Source: Arthrobacter sp. B6 (lineage in GTDB: Bacteria; Actinomycetota; Actinomycetes; Actinomycetales; Micrococcaceae). From it: a DNA stretch of 64,000 nucleotides. A model generated the notes under the pieces. That model searched no databases. It saw only the letters and a program-made list of their open reading frames with translations, and was not told the origin of the DNA. The DNA lies in contig NZ_KV467168.1 of NCBI RefSeq assembly GCF_001663775.1, positions 3,028,780 through 3,092,779 of the forward strand, given 5' to 3'. The position numbers and the translations under genes are program-made. This document shows, one piece after another, positions 8,885 to 17,747 of the stretch (position 1 is the first letter of the stretch; every line of letters begins with the position of its first letter).

Positions 8885-9772
8885 TCACTGGGATCGATTC
8901 TTCCCGTCGTTTCCAGTATGGCGAACCCAACGTGAGATCTCTTCGGCTACAGTTTCCGGGCGGGTCAGGGGCAGCATGTGGCCCTCTCCGGGCAGTCTGA
9001 CGAGTTCGGCCTCCGGCAGTGCCTTTAGTAGTCGGGAGAGTTCTTTCTCGGGCACCTCGTGATCTCCACTGCCGTGAAGCACCAGGGCGGGTACGGACAG
9101 ATCTGGTGCCATCCGGGTGCCGTCATGACTGACGCTGGCGAGAGCGGTGCGGGCCAGGACCTCGGGCCGGCTGCTGAAGAAGTCCTTCCGAACATGGGCA
9201 ACGGCCTTGTGGGGATCCTCGGGTGTGAAGGCGAACCGGCGGGTAAGTCGGTCGGAGAGCGAGCCAAGGGGGCGTATGAGCTTTCCGGCCTGCGCCCCGG
9301 CGCGTAGGGCGTTCATCCATGCCCAGCGCAGAGCCCCTCGGACAGGAGAGGGAAGGTTGCGCGCGGGGAAGCCGGCGAAGGTGACTCCGGATCCACCGGA
9401 TCCCACGAACACGGCGCCTGCGATCCGGGTGGTGCCGCAGTGGTGGGCGCGGGCGACGATAATGCCCCCTCCCAGGCTGTTGCCGACAACGACCGCGGCG
9501 GAGTCCTGGGGGACGACCTCGCGCAGCACTGCGTCGAGGTCTTTGGCCTGGGCTTGCATGGAGTAGTCGCCGCTGGGGGCGTCACCGCTTTGTCCATGAC
9601 CACGCAGGTCGTATGCGACGACATGATGACTTTCAGCCAGGAGCTGGGGTACCTTTCCCCAGGAACCGGTGGACAGGCCAAGGCCATGCACCAGTATCAC
9701 AATTGGCGCCCCCGCCGGGCCCCAACGGGCTAGCACCAACCGGGTACCATCAAACGAAACCAGATCGGTCAT
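8885..9772 (-). CDS. Alpha/beta hydrolase
   Basis: A 295-residue alpha/beta-hydrolase-fold enzyme. It shows the oxyanion motif VHGLGLS, a nucleophile elbow GNSLGG, an acid in HGSGDHEVP and a catalytic histidine in GEGHMLPL. No signal peptide is seen, so it is probably a cytoplasmic esterase or lipase-like enzyme; the substrate cannot be read from the sequence. It stands alone, with a gene-free region upstream (9773-10385). Confidence 0.88.
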   Translation of the reverse strand: MTDLVSFDGTRLVLARWGPAGAPIVILVHGLGLSTGSWGKVPQLLAESHHVVAYDLRGHGQSGDAPSGDYSMQAQAKDLDAVLREVVPQDSAAVVVGNSLGGGIIVARAHHCGTTRIAGAVFVGSGGSGVTFAGFPARNLPSPVRGALRWAWMNALRAGAQAGKLIRPLGSLSDRLTRRFAFTPEDPHKAVAHVRKDFFSSRPEVLARTALASVSHDGTRMAPDLSVPALVLHGSGDHEVPEKELSRLLKALPEAELVRLPGEGHMLPLTRPETVAEEISRWVRHTGNDGKNRSQ

Positions 9773-10385
9773 TACTGCACTCCTTCGTTCCGCATCCTTG
9801 AGGTCCAGCTTCCCGATGGTAGCGCGGTCCCACGCCTGCGCTGATTAAGCAAAGGACAGATGGCGGAGAGTGTCAGTGGCAGATAGGTTCCACCCCTTGC
9901 ACGACAAGCGCACGGCAGTTGTTCCGCCTGGTCAGCCTCCTCGGCCCATTTGAACTCCCTGTTTCCAATTTCCCGGAGGTTGCCGGTTCTGCAGTCTGTA
10001 CTTGTCCGACCTCCGCGCGGGCAGCTGTGCCCGGCCTTGAATCTGCTGAGACAACGGCGAGATATGAGTCCCTGTGAGGCTTTCAATCCGGATAAGGGCG
10101 CCTCCGTCCTGGCGGGTTTGGTTTCAGGATTTGCGTCAAAGGGTTTGTAACCGCAATTGGGCATCCGTTTCGGGGTCAGGATGCCAGCCATCACGCTGCT
10201 TGCTGACTGGAGGGGGCACCGTTCCGGTGACCCGAACTATGGGTTGTCGGCACGGCGGTGGGCGAAAGTCATGGGCGTTTGGCTCGCTGTTGGTGCCGTG
10301 TCCGGGACGATCCAGGATACGCGTCTGGCGCCACCTGTCATCAGAGCTTCCGACCGGTGCATAGGTGTTTAGAAGGGCTGCCACC
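9773..10385. other. Gene-free region
   Basis: Frames of up to 140 codons exist on both strands, but none has a convincing ribosome binding site, domain or actinobacterial codon pattern. I see nothing in it beyond the presumed promoter of the hydrolase near 9780-9850. Confidence 0.4.
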
Positions 10386-10516
10386 GACGGTGCGTCTTCC
10401 CTGGCTACTTCACTGCGCCCGGCCGCGCACTACGGTTTAATGCAGTCCCTTAGGGTCGTTGGCATCGTAAATGGAGTTTTCGTTGTTGGTCAGTTGTCGT
10501 TTTCGAGCGGCATGTT

Positions 10517-11893
10517 TCAACTGCTGGTTCCGGCGTGGCGGGTGGTGCGTTTCGGTGCTCCGCGGGCTGGTTGGAAGTACCGCCAACAGACAAAGACCCA
10601 TGCTGTGCCGAACATCAGACTGACAGCTGTGTCAGTCGGGTAATGGACCCCCCAGTACAGCCGGGAGAGGGCCACCCCGAGCACGAGGAGCGGCGCGAGG
10701 ATGAGGCCGAGGTTGCGGAGCCGGGATTGCGTCCACGCCCGCAGGAGCAGGGCAAGGCCGCCGTACATGACGACGGCCGCCGCAACATGTCCTGACGGGA
10801 AGGACGAGGTGGGAGGAAGTCCTTCGGACAGGTGCTCGACGTCCGGCCTGGCCCGGCTGACGATCATTCCTGTGACCAGGTACAGGGCAGTCTCACCGGT
10901 CACAGCCACGAGCAGGAACGCCGCCGGGGCAGCCCGCCTGGTGATTGCCATGGCGAGCGGTGCGGCGACAAGCAGAACGCCCACGATTCCGGCCGTGGTT
11001 CCAAAGGACCCTGCCACAGATGCCAGAACGTTCAAAGCATCATTGCGGTGCTCAGCCAGCCATTGCACCACGGCATGGTCCATACGCTGCACGGAGGCAA
11101 GTACCGCCGTGATGAGAAAGCCCGCGCCGGTCACACCGCCGGCAAGGAGGACCCAGATGCTGGCGAGCTTGAGGGCGCTGCTTCGCCCTCCGGGCAGCGT
11201 CGGGTCCCGGACTGGTGCCGGGACCCGCGCGGCGCGATCCTGTGCAGGCAGGCCCCGCCACCATGGGGGCCACGGGCCGGCCTGCTGCTGCCACCTGCGA
11301 AAGGCCCGGAAGGAAGCTCCCAGCCACGCAAGTCCTATCAGCCAGCCACCGAGTATCGGTCCGGGTGGGACTGCCTCGGCGAGTATCCGGATGATCTCGA
11401 AGCCGATCACGGGCGCCGCTGTTCCGATCACCGCCCAGGGCCTGCCTTTCGCCGGGACTGCTGGAAGGAAGACCAGGAGCAGAACGCCGGAAATGACAGT
11501 GAGTTGCATCGATCCGCTGGAGAACAAGTTCCCGTCCCCGGAGGTCCCGTCGGTGATCAGTGCAGCGAAGGCCAGCAGGAGGATTCCGCCGCCGGACAGG
11601 AACACCATCCCCAGTGCGACAGTAGCTACGTACAGTGCTGAGGTGAAGATTCCGCGTATGAGCAGCCACAGGACCGTCATCGGAAGGATCAGCCACCCGA
11701 CCTGTCCAGCGATCTCTGCCAGGAAGTTGGCGGCCCCTCCCAGCACATTTATGAAGCTTGGGCCAGAGGAAACGGCAGCGCCTTGCAGTGGCGCTACCAG
11801 TTCGATGCCGAGGCCCAGAAGAGCCAGGGTGAGGAGAATCGCGGCGCAATGCGCCATGAAACTGGGCATCCCCTCTTTCAGGTGTTTGTCCAT
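10517..11893 (-). CDS. PAP2-family membrane phosphatase with N-terminal membrane domain
   Basis: About ten hydrophobic segments. The N-terminal ~230 residues are an unassigned multi-pass domain. The C-terminal part is a PAP2 phosphatase with SRARPD, the PSGH signature, and SRLYWGVHYPTD with the catalytic histidine. Such enzymes dephosphorylate lipid pyrophosphates or phosphatidate at the membrane. The start at 11893 is chosen for the GAGGGGAG box 5-6 nt upstream; an upstream in-frame start exists but lacks one. It lies downstream of the permease and DUF2238-like genes on the same strand. A truncated paralogue without the catalytic domain lies at 22371-22856. Confidence 0.85.
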   Translation of the reverse strand: MDKHLKEGMPSFMAHCAAILLTLALLGLGIELVAPLQGAAVSSGPSFINVLGGAANFLAEIAGQVGWLILPMTVLWLLIRGIFTSALYVATVALGMVFLSGGGILLLAFAALITDGTSGDGNLFSSGSMQLTVISGVLLLVFLPAVPAKGRPWAVIGTAAPVIGFEIIRILAEAVPPGPILGGWLIGLAWLGASFRAFRRWQQQAGPWPPWWRGLPAQDRAARVPAPVRDPTLPGGRSSALKLASIWVLLAGGVTGAGFLITAVLASVQRMDHAVVQWLAEHRNDALNVLASVAGSFGTTAGIVGVLLVAAPLAMAITRRAAPAAFLLVAVTGETALYLVTGMIVSRARPDVEHLSEGLPPTSSFPSGHVAAAVVMYGGLALLLRAWTQSRLRNLGLILAPLLVLGVALSRLYWGVHYPTDTAVSLMFGTAWVFVCWRYFQPARGAPKRTTRHAGTSS

Positions 11894-11993
11894 GGCGGCT
11901 CCCCTCGTAGTTCTTATCCCATCTGGATCATGCCCCGGCGGCGGCCACTGTTTGCACCCGGTCAACGGTGGGGCCTTAAGGTCGGGGCTTCGT

Positions 11994-13100
11994 CTAAGTG
12001 GTGCCGGTCAGGCCCTTCTGCTCATGCTTGTTTTGGTCATTTTCCAGGCTTTTGTTCCAGCTTTTTATGGAGGTCCAGATGACGGCGGCTATCGGAACGG
12101 CAAGGATCGCTCCGATGATCCCAGCGAGGATTCCGCCGATGGCCAGGACCAGAAGGATCACCAGCGGGTGGAGTTTGACGGCGTTTCCCATGATGACCGG
12201 TTGCATGAGATTGCCTTCGAGTTGTTGTACGGCGATGACGGCGACGGCCAGCGCCAGTGCGGCACCACCGCCCTTGGTGACGAACGCGAAAAGGACAACG
12301 AAGATCCCGGTGATGGTTGCCCCGGCGACCGGGATGAAGCCGCCGAGGAAGACGATGGCTGTCAAGGGCAGGGCCAGTGGCACGCCCAGCAACAGCATCG
12401 CCAGTCCGATCCCTGCGGCGTCGATGGAAGCTATGACCATGATCCCGCGCACGTATGCGCCCATGACCTCTACCGCGTTCTTTCCGGCGCGCATCGTCCG
12501 GGCCAACCGGTCCCCATGGAGCCATCTCGTGAGGAAAGCCCAGATGGTCTGGCCGTCTTTGAGGAAGAAAAACAAGACCACGATCATCATCAGCAGCCCC
12601 GTCAGAAAGGTCCCGATGGTATTGAGGGCAGCGAAAGCATCGCCAACGGACATGTCCCCGGTAAGGGAACGGACTGCACTTTCCCGCGCCTGGCGTACCT
12701 CCTGTTCCGAGAACGGCAGCGGACTCTGGGCAATGGTCTGATCCACTCTGGCAAGGCCAGCATCCGAACTGGACACCAGCTCGTCCCACTGGGTGGAGAT
12801 GGAATAGGCCACCCCTGCCCCGATGCCCAACAAGACCACAACACAGGCGAAGAGGGAGATGAACGTGGCCGCCGGTTTGGGAATGCTCCTGTCTTCAAGG
12901 AAGTGAACCAGGGGTCGGATCGCAGCGGTGAGCAGCAGTGCGATCAGCACCGGTACGAGGACCAAGTTCACCGCTCTCAGGGCAATGGTCGCCAGGACCA
13001 CGGCAAGCACTGCGAGGATCGCCAGGTTCAGTCTGACGGCAGCATGGCCTACTCGCGTCGTCCAGACATTTGGTTTCCCGTCCGCCGGCGAGGCACTCAT
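11994..13100 (-). CDS. AI-2E/PerM family transporter
   Basis: A 368-residue membrane protein of the AI-2E exporter/PerM family with about seven to eight transmembrane segments. It has the family's C-terminal features, QLEGNLMQPVIMG and VILLVLAIGGILAGIIGAI. The start at 13100 overlaps the stop of the upstream gene (ATGA). The substrate is unknown: some relatives export autoinducer-2, others are Na+/H+ antiporters. Two more members occur in the window, a shrunken copy at 22912-23337 and an intact distant one at 48791-49987. Confidence 0.88.
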   Translation of the reverse strand: MSASPADGKPNVWTTRVGHAAVRLNLAILAVLAVVLATIALRAVNLVLVPVLIALLLTAAIRPLVHFLEDRSIPKPAATFISLFACVVVLLGIGAGVAYSISTQWDELVSSSDAGLARVDQTIAQSPLPFSEQEVRQARESAVRSLTGDMSVGDAFAALNTIGTFLTGLLMMIVVLFFFLKDGQTIWAFLTRWLHGDRLARTMRAGKNAVEVMGAYVRGIMVIASIDAAGIGLAMLLLGVPLALPLTAIVFLGGFIPVAGATITGIFVVLFAFVTKGGGAALALAVAVIAVQQLEGNLMQPVIMGNAVKLHPLVILLVLAIGGILAGIIGAILAVPIAAVIWTSIKSWNKSLENDQNKHEQKGLTGTT

Positions 13101-13693
13101 TGTTCCGCCAGGCTCTGGATCGCCGAGGCCGGGTCTTTCCACCGAGCCAGCAGCAGGCCGGCCACGATCGCGCCCGCTCCGCCCACGGCTATATCAAGAA
13201 GGGTATCGATATAGCCGACGTGGATTTCTTTGGAGATGAACGCGTTACCGGCCCACTCAAAAATTTCCCAAAGCACGGCAACGGTGACACCGAACGCGAA
13301 AGTCATCACCACAATGGAACGCCCTGGCAGTGCCTTGCCTAATGCACTGCCAGGGGTGATCTCGGCGCGGGCCAGCAGCAGAAAAAGTACTGCAGCTGAT
13401 GAACCGGCCGTGACGAAATGCACGATGATGTCCCACCACGTGATTGCAGCGTAAAGGGAAACGACGGAACTCCAGGAAGCGAGGAATATCGTTGCGCAGA
13501 ACGCTGCATCGAAAGGCCCCGCCAAGCGGGAAAGCCTGGGAATCATCAGACCGACAGCGACTACGGCGAATCCGATGACTTCGGCGATCCCAAGCCATAT
13601 AGCGGCAACCCCCACACTTAGAATGGTTGCCGCCCTGAAACCGTCACCGATACGCCGTCCACGAGTATGCGCTGGATTTCTTCTAGCATCCAA
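13097..13693 (-). CDS. DUF2238/YjdF-like membrane protein
   Basis: About six transmembrane segments. Landmarks WWDIIVHF, WEIFEW and GYIDTLLDIAVGG match the DUF2238 (YjdF) pattern of conserved WD/H, E and D residues inside the membrane. A GTG at 13732 and an ATG at 13714 are possible starts, but the AGGAGGAGG box lies 9 nt before the TTG at 13693, which I prefer. It is the first gene of the operon that continues with the permease and, probably, the PAP2 phosphatase. Function is unknown. Confidence 0.75.
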   Translation of the reverse strand: MDARRNPAHTRGRRIGDGFRAATILSVGVAAIWLGIAEVIGFAVVAVGLMIPRLSRLAGPFDAAFCATIFLASWSSVVSLYAAITWWDIIVHFVTAGSSAAVLFLLLARAEITPGSALGKALPGRSIVVMTFAFGVTVAVLWEIFEWAGNAFISKEIHVGYIDTLLDIAVGGAGAIVAGLLLARWKDPASAIQSLAEQ

Positions 13694-13962
13694 AGCCTTG
13701 ATCCTCCTCCTCATGTCCCACTTCAGGTTCACGTGCTCTCAGCCGTCAGGTGAAAGCCAGGTTGTGTCCTGTTTCGCTGGTCTTCGGCCAGGGCAAGCGC
13801 CGGTGATCTTCAAGTCCCAGGGAGAACTCAAAAAGTGCGGATCGGCACGATGACCGCGGACACCCGGATCGATGCAAGCCCCCGGTGGCAGCGGCAGAAA
13901 CAGTTCCATGCCCAACAGAACTGAAGTCCCGTACGCTTGCGGTAACCGTTCCCGGGCCATTG

Positions 13963-14091
13963 TTACGGCCCGTGATGCAAAAGCGCACGGGCAGCGATCA
14001 CCGGTGCCACCACCACAGTCATGACACTCGCCACCATGCCTGTCCCATCCAGACACTTCCCTGGGATCTCCAGAGGCTCCTGAGCAGCCAT
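13963..14091 (-). CDS. Possible 42-residue membrane miniprotein
   Basis: An ATG preceded by AGGAGG (11 nt spacing) opens a 42-codon frame. The product has a polar N-terminus and a hydrophobic stretch (MVASVMTVVVAPVIAA), suggesting a single membrane span. No family is recognised. The strong ribosome binding site is the main support. The surrounding 13733-13962 and 14092-14591 intervals show no other gene. Confidence 0.35.
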   Translation of the reverse strand: MAAQEPLEIPGKCLDGTGMVASVMTVVVAPVIAARALLHHGP

Positions 14092-14591
14092 ACCGTCCCG
14101 GTCCTCCTAAAGCATTGGCAGCACACCAGCAACGCATCCCCTGCTACAGACCTTGCCATTACCCGCCCGGGGAGTCCAACGGTTCACCCACTGACCATTC
14201 AGACGGCCCTGACTTCGGCCTTTATCGCCCGGCCCACGGTGCCACTTGGAACCGTGGTCCGGGTCCTCGGTAGCCTACCCTCAAAGCTGATAGCGCCCGG
14301 CTACAGGCCGAACGCTATCGGTGATTACCTTGTCCTGCAGCGCGTCTTGGCCGCCGACCACTCCCAACGGGAAGCACCCAGGCCGGCGCCACATTGAGGG
14401 TATCTGTTGCTGTGAGCACAGCCGCAGCCGTTGCAAGTCTGGCGAACAACTCTGACGGCCCTACCTGCGCTGCTCCGGCGACGGCATCGGCATCATGTCC
14501 CATGCCTCCTCCTTGTCCTCCAAGCAGCGTATTGAAGGATCCGTGTTCGGGCCAGTGCCGCTGCTGCCACGGTGAATGGGCGGCCCACTGC

Positions 14592-15210
14592 TTACCTTTC
14601 AAGTCCAATCCGGTGATCCACTCCAGTCTGGTCGACTTTACCGTGGAAGCGCATGCCCATGTGTCCCCCGAGAACTGCTCCGGCGAAGGTGACCAGGGCC
14701 GCGATGATCAGGGCGGTGACACTTCCGGCCGTGACCCCTTCCTGGTTTGCTGGAAGTCCGGGGAAGGCCGTGGCGTTGAGCAGGTTGTCGAACTGGCTTC
14801 CGGCCAGGGCCGCGAGAGCTGCGGCAATGACGGTGGCGATGACAGCCCACAGCCAGACCGCAAGGCCGTGTTTGGCTCCATCAAAGCGCGCCATGCGTCC
14901 GGCGACGTAGCCTCCGCAGTAGTAGGAGATGAAAAGGATCACGGCCAGAATGATCCCTTCAACGACGTTTACTGTCTGGAGGTTCTGCGCCCCTTGATTG
15001 GTCACCGTGGAAGGGTTCACGTTGTTGGCTGCTCCCACCGCGGCGGCGATAGCGGTGATCAGGGCGGTGAGAAGTACAGATATTCCCTCGCAGTCATCCA
15101 GCCCAAAAAGCCGAACCGAACTTGACCCCGCCGGAGCGGCCCCGTTCCGCGGCGACGGTGTCATCCCGGAGGCCCTTAGGGCTGCTCGCCCCGTGCCCAT
15201 GCAGTTTCAT
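14592..15210 (-). pseudogene. Frameshifted four-TM membrane protein
   Basis: The main open frame (to 15200) encodes about four transmembrane segments with the motif YCGGYVAGRMARFDGAKHG, but its first ~37 residues look artefactual. A better start, ATG at 15210, sits behind AAGGAAGG and reads MKLHGHGASSPKGLRDD, then GGVKFGSAF, before stopping at 15094. A third frame in between reads GWMTA. The natural protein would join GGVKFGSAF, GWMTA and EGISVLLTALI, which needs two single-base losses near 15085-15105. Either the gene is broken or the sequence has small errors there. Similar actinobacterial proteins are uncharacterised. Confidence 0.65.
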
Positions 15211-15305
15211 TGCTGTTCCTTCCTTCCGTAGAGGTTATCCGTCCCCGGCCCGGCCCACTCGAATGGGGTCGGTGCGGACGGGCCAACTGGGAAGGGCTGA
15301 TAACG

Positions 15306-15734
15306 TCAGCGGGGGTAGTAGGGGTAGGCAGGGTAGGCGTAGCCGGGGGTCCAGTACGGTGGAACGCTGTAATAACCGTAGACGCCCTCATAGTACGACC
15401 GTGTGTCTGCCAGATCCGGGTCATAATCGGGAGCCCCTGCGATGTGTTCCCGGGTCCGGTCAATGAGGACTTCCCCGTCAGCGGCGTTGATGCTTTTCAC
15501 CGCGTCCACGGGAATAAATGTTTTGTCCTTCCCGATCCCCAGGAAACCTCCCGAGGCGATGATGAGGAAACGGACTTTTTCCTCCTCCTGATCAATCAGC
15601 AACTCCTCCACCTTGCCGATTTCCTCGCCTGACCGGTCCCTGGCGGTGTATCCACGGATATCTTCCTGCTCAGCGGCCACGGTCTTGCCGGTGTCTTCCA
15701 GCTTCACCAGTTCCCAGGCTTCGTTCGTGCCCAT
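15306..15734 (-). CDS. PRC-barrel domain protein
   Basis: 142 residues. A PRC-barrel occupies residues ~25-105 (DIRGYTARDRSGEEIGKVEELLID, with FIPVDAV later), followed by a Tyr/Pro-rich tail ending YPAYPYYPR. PRC-barrel proteins of this type are common in actinobacterial stress regulons; their role is unclear. AAGGAG precedes the ATG. It lies 14 nt downstream of the lipoprotein gene on the same strand, so the two are probably co-transcribed. Confidence 0.88.
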   Translation of the reverse strand: MGTNEAWELVKLEDTGKTVAAEQEDIRGYTARDRSGEEIGKVEELLIDQEEEKVRFLIIASGGFLGIGKDKTFIPVDAVKSINAADGEVLIDRTREHIAGAPDYDPDLADTRSYYEGVYGYYSVPPYWTPGYAYPAYPYYPR

Positions 15735-15748
15735 TACGGTTCTCCTTT

Positions 15749-16270
15749 TCAGTCGTCAGCAGCTACGGAGGTGTCGATCTCTGACGCCTTTAGGTAGGGC
15801 TTACCGTCCCAGTCTTCAAAGAGTGCGTCGTCGAGGTCGACATCAAGATCCTTTTCAACGGCCGGCAGGTCGAATGCGGTGTGTACGGTGCCGGTGACCT
15901 TGACGGTCAATTCAGGCTTGAGTTCCGGCTCGGCGTTCTTGTGCAGGACCAAAAGAGGGTCGACCGTTGTGTCTTCGGTTCCTGCGATGGTGAACGCTTC
16001 CGGGGTGATAATTTCGTTTACGTTCGCCGATACGGTGACTTCCTGGCCCTCCCGTACGTCCACATCGTCCAGGAAATCCTGGTCGTAGGGGCCATCAAAG
16101 GGGTTAGCGGTGTTGTTGGTTTCGGTCTCTTCAGGTGCTTCCTGGACGTCTTCGACATCGGCTCCCGTTTCAGGGCCCTCCGTGCCGCAGGAGGCAACTC
16201 CCAAGGCACTGAAGGACAAGGCGCCGGCAAGCGCCCAGCGCATGAAAAGGTTTGGCTTACGAGTCAACAT
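15749..16270 (-). CDS. Secreted lipoprotein, acidic
   Basis: 173 residues with a lipoprotein signal peptide: a basic N-terminus, a hydrophobic core and the lipobox GVASC. A strongly acidic spacer (EDVQEAPEETE) follows. The remainder is predicted beta-rich and reminiscent of an OB-fold (VTVSANVNEI, VTGTVHTAFD). It is anchored on the outer face of the membrane. The ribosome binding site AAGGAG is clear. It is first gene of a pair with the PRC-barrel gene. The specific function is unknown. Confidence 0.8.
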   Translation of the reverse strand: MLTRKPNLFMRWALAGALSFSALGVASCGTEGPETGADVEDVQEAPEETETNNTANPFDGPYDQDFLDDVDVREGQEVTVSANVNEIITPEAFTIAGTEDTTVDPLLVLHKNAEPELKPELTVKVTGTVHTAFDLPAVEKDLDVDLDDALFEDWDGKPYLKASEIDTSVAADD

Positions 16271-16719
16271 GGATACTCCTTGATTTCAGCAGACAGTGGG
16301 TTGCCCGCGCCGCCTGGTTTCTGATGTTCCCGCGCTTTCCACGCTGGCAGGGGCCGACGGAGCCGTACAACGCGTGTGACTCAGATGCAACGGGTTTCCC
16401 GGCGGAGTTACTGCCTTGTGATCCCTCCTCGGTCTAAATCCCCACAAACATGCCAGTGGCGCACGAATGGAGGAGTTGCAGCCGGGTCCGGTAGGTTCCA
16501 ATCCGGTGAAAACCTTTGGCTTTCCTCGACTCCTGCGAATCCTGTCACTAGCATTGGCGGATTCTGATGGCCCGGCACGGATCGCCCATCCCAGCAAAGG
16601 GGGAAGCAGGCTAACGAAAAATGACTTGCCCTCAACTCAGCATGGTGCAAGTCTGAAAATGCCATTCAGGGTCCGGTCTAGGACCAGCCGCGCAAGTGAG
16701 AGCAGTCAGGACAACAGGG
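16271..16719. other. Intergenic region between divergent lipoprotein genes
   Basis: About 450 nt separating two divergent genes. It must hold both promoters, but I see no clear operator, hairpin or small gene. Confidence 0.4.
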
Positions 16720-17190
16720 ATGAGAACAGGACTTCAATGTCACAGACATTTCGTCAAAGCCCTCTTCGCAGGCGTGATAGTCCTGTGCCTGCCTGGATGT
16801 TCGGAGGCGCCGGAAGAGGACTGGTATGCAATAGCAAACGGCGCCGATACTGAGGTAGGAAAAGTAGAGGTACGGAGTCTCATTCTCGTCGCCTCCGCCG
16901 AAAACGAGGCCGGCCGGCTGCTGGGGACTCTATACAACACCTCGGACGAACCGCTTAACGTCACTCTTTCAGACGAGGACGACAACGTCACCATCCGGGT
17001 GGAAGGCCAATCAAACCTAGGACTCGACACCCACGCCCACTTCTTTTCTTCCGTCAGTGAGATCCCAGGTTCAAGAGTTCCGGTCACCATCACTGTCGGG
17101 CCCGATAGCACACAGCTCGACACACCCGTACTGGACGGCACCCTTCAGGCATACCGCCCATACGTGCCAACAAGCACCCCATCCCCCTAA
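16720..17190 (+). CDS. Small predicted lipoprotein
   Basis: 156 residues from the ATG at 16720 (a GTG 24 nt upstream is in frame). The signal peptide ends in the lipobox LPGC. The mature part has a beta-sandwich look (VGKVEVRSLILVAS, GTLYNTSDEPLNVTL, VPVTITVGPDS) that resembles the PCu(A)C/DUF461-like group, although the copper-binding Met/His pattern is not evident. The frame stays open for 91 codons past the stop, but I could not assign that extension. Confidence 0.7.
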   Translation: MRTGLQCHRHFVKALFAGVIVLCLPGCSEAPEEDWYAIANGADTEVGKVEVRSLILVASAENEAGRLLGTLYNTSDEPLNVTLSDEDDNVTIRVEGQSNLGLDTHAHFFSSVSEIPGSRVPVTITVGPDSTQLDTPVLDGTLQAYRPYVPTSTPSP

Positions 17191-17405
17191 CGCCACATTG
17201 GAGCGGCCTCGGCCTCCGGTCTGCTTCGGCTCCAAGACATCACCGACTCAGGGCGTGGCTACCGTGCCATCATTCGGCGCGAGGACGCCAATACTACGCA
17301 CGAAGAGTCACGGTATTGGCCCCTCCCGGAACTTGCCCATGAAGCCATCACAGGCGCCTGCCTGACCGACCTCCCCCGTACACGGAGCAGAACCTGCCTT
17401 CATGC

Positions 17406-17747
17406 TTATGCGCCCTCGAATGACCCGTCGCCCGACTTGTCGATCTGTCGGACCACCGCAAGATGAACAGCCGTGTCTGCAATACGGTGGATTGACTTTA
17501 GGGATGCAACGATGTCCTTGCCGTCCCCGGTTTCTATCAACAGGTGCCCTTCAAATACGGGTCGGTTTGTCCGTGCAATTTCCCGGGTTGCTGCTTCAAC
17601 GATCTGCCGGTCCCGACTTCCACCGAAGACCAAATTCAGTGGTGGCTTGACGCCCTCAGCAAGCTCTAGGGCCTTCACCACCCCAATGATGGCTCCCATG
17701 CTGTCCAAAACAGTCATACCAATGCGTATCCTGCCCAGGCCTGCCAT
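17406..17747 (-). CDS. Conserved hypothetical protein (DUF2171-like start)
   Basis: 113 residues, with AGGAAA 8 nt before the ATG. The N-terminus (IRIGMTVLDSMGAIIGVVK) has the rhythm of DUF2171/PRC-like barrels. The rest is mixed alpha/beta and not recognised. No signal peptide or membrane segment is present. It is monocistronic as far as can be seen. Confidence 0.6.
   Translation of the reverse strand: MAGLGRIRIGMTVLDSMGAIIGVVKALELAEGVKPPLNLVFGGSRDRQIVEAATREIARTNRPVFEGHLLIETGDGKDIVASLKSIHRIADTAVHLAVVRQIDKSGDGSFEGA

Larger units (their letters stand above)
10386..13191. repeat. Full-length copy (A) of a duplicated operon segment
   Basis: This segment recurs in shortened form at 22228-23428. 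It covers the 3' flank of the PAP2 gene, the PAP2 gene, the AI-2E-type permease gene and the last ~30 codons of the DUF2238-like gene. The two copies run in the same orientation and remain clearly alignable at nucleotide level, with many substitutions. Confidence 0.85.

Noticed and set aside
10701..13214. An 837-codon plus-strand open frame
   Set aside because: It runs antisense through the PAP2 and AI-2E permease genes, whose motifs and start sites are clear; the frame is open only because of G+C-rich codon structure.
17190..17466. In-frame open extension after the 16720-17190 lipoprotein stop
   Set aside because: The 91-codon extension reads coding-like (RLQDITDSGRGYRAIIRRE) but has no start codon or ribosome binding site, overlaps another gene antisense, and matches no family I know.
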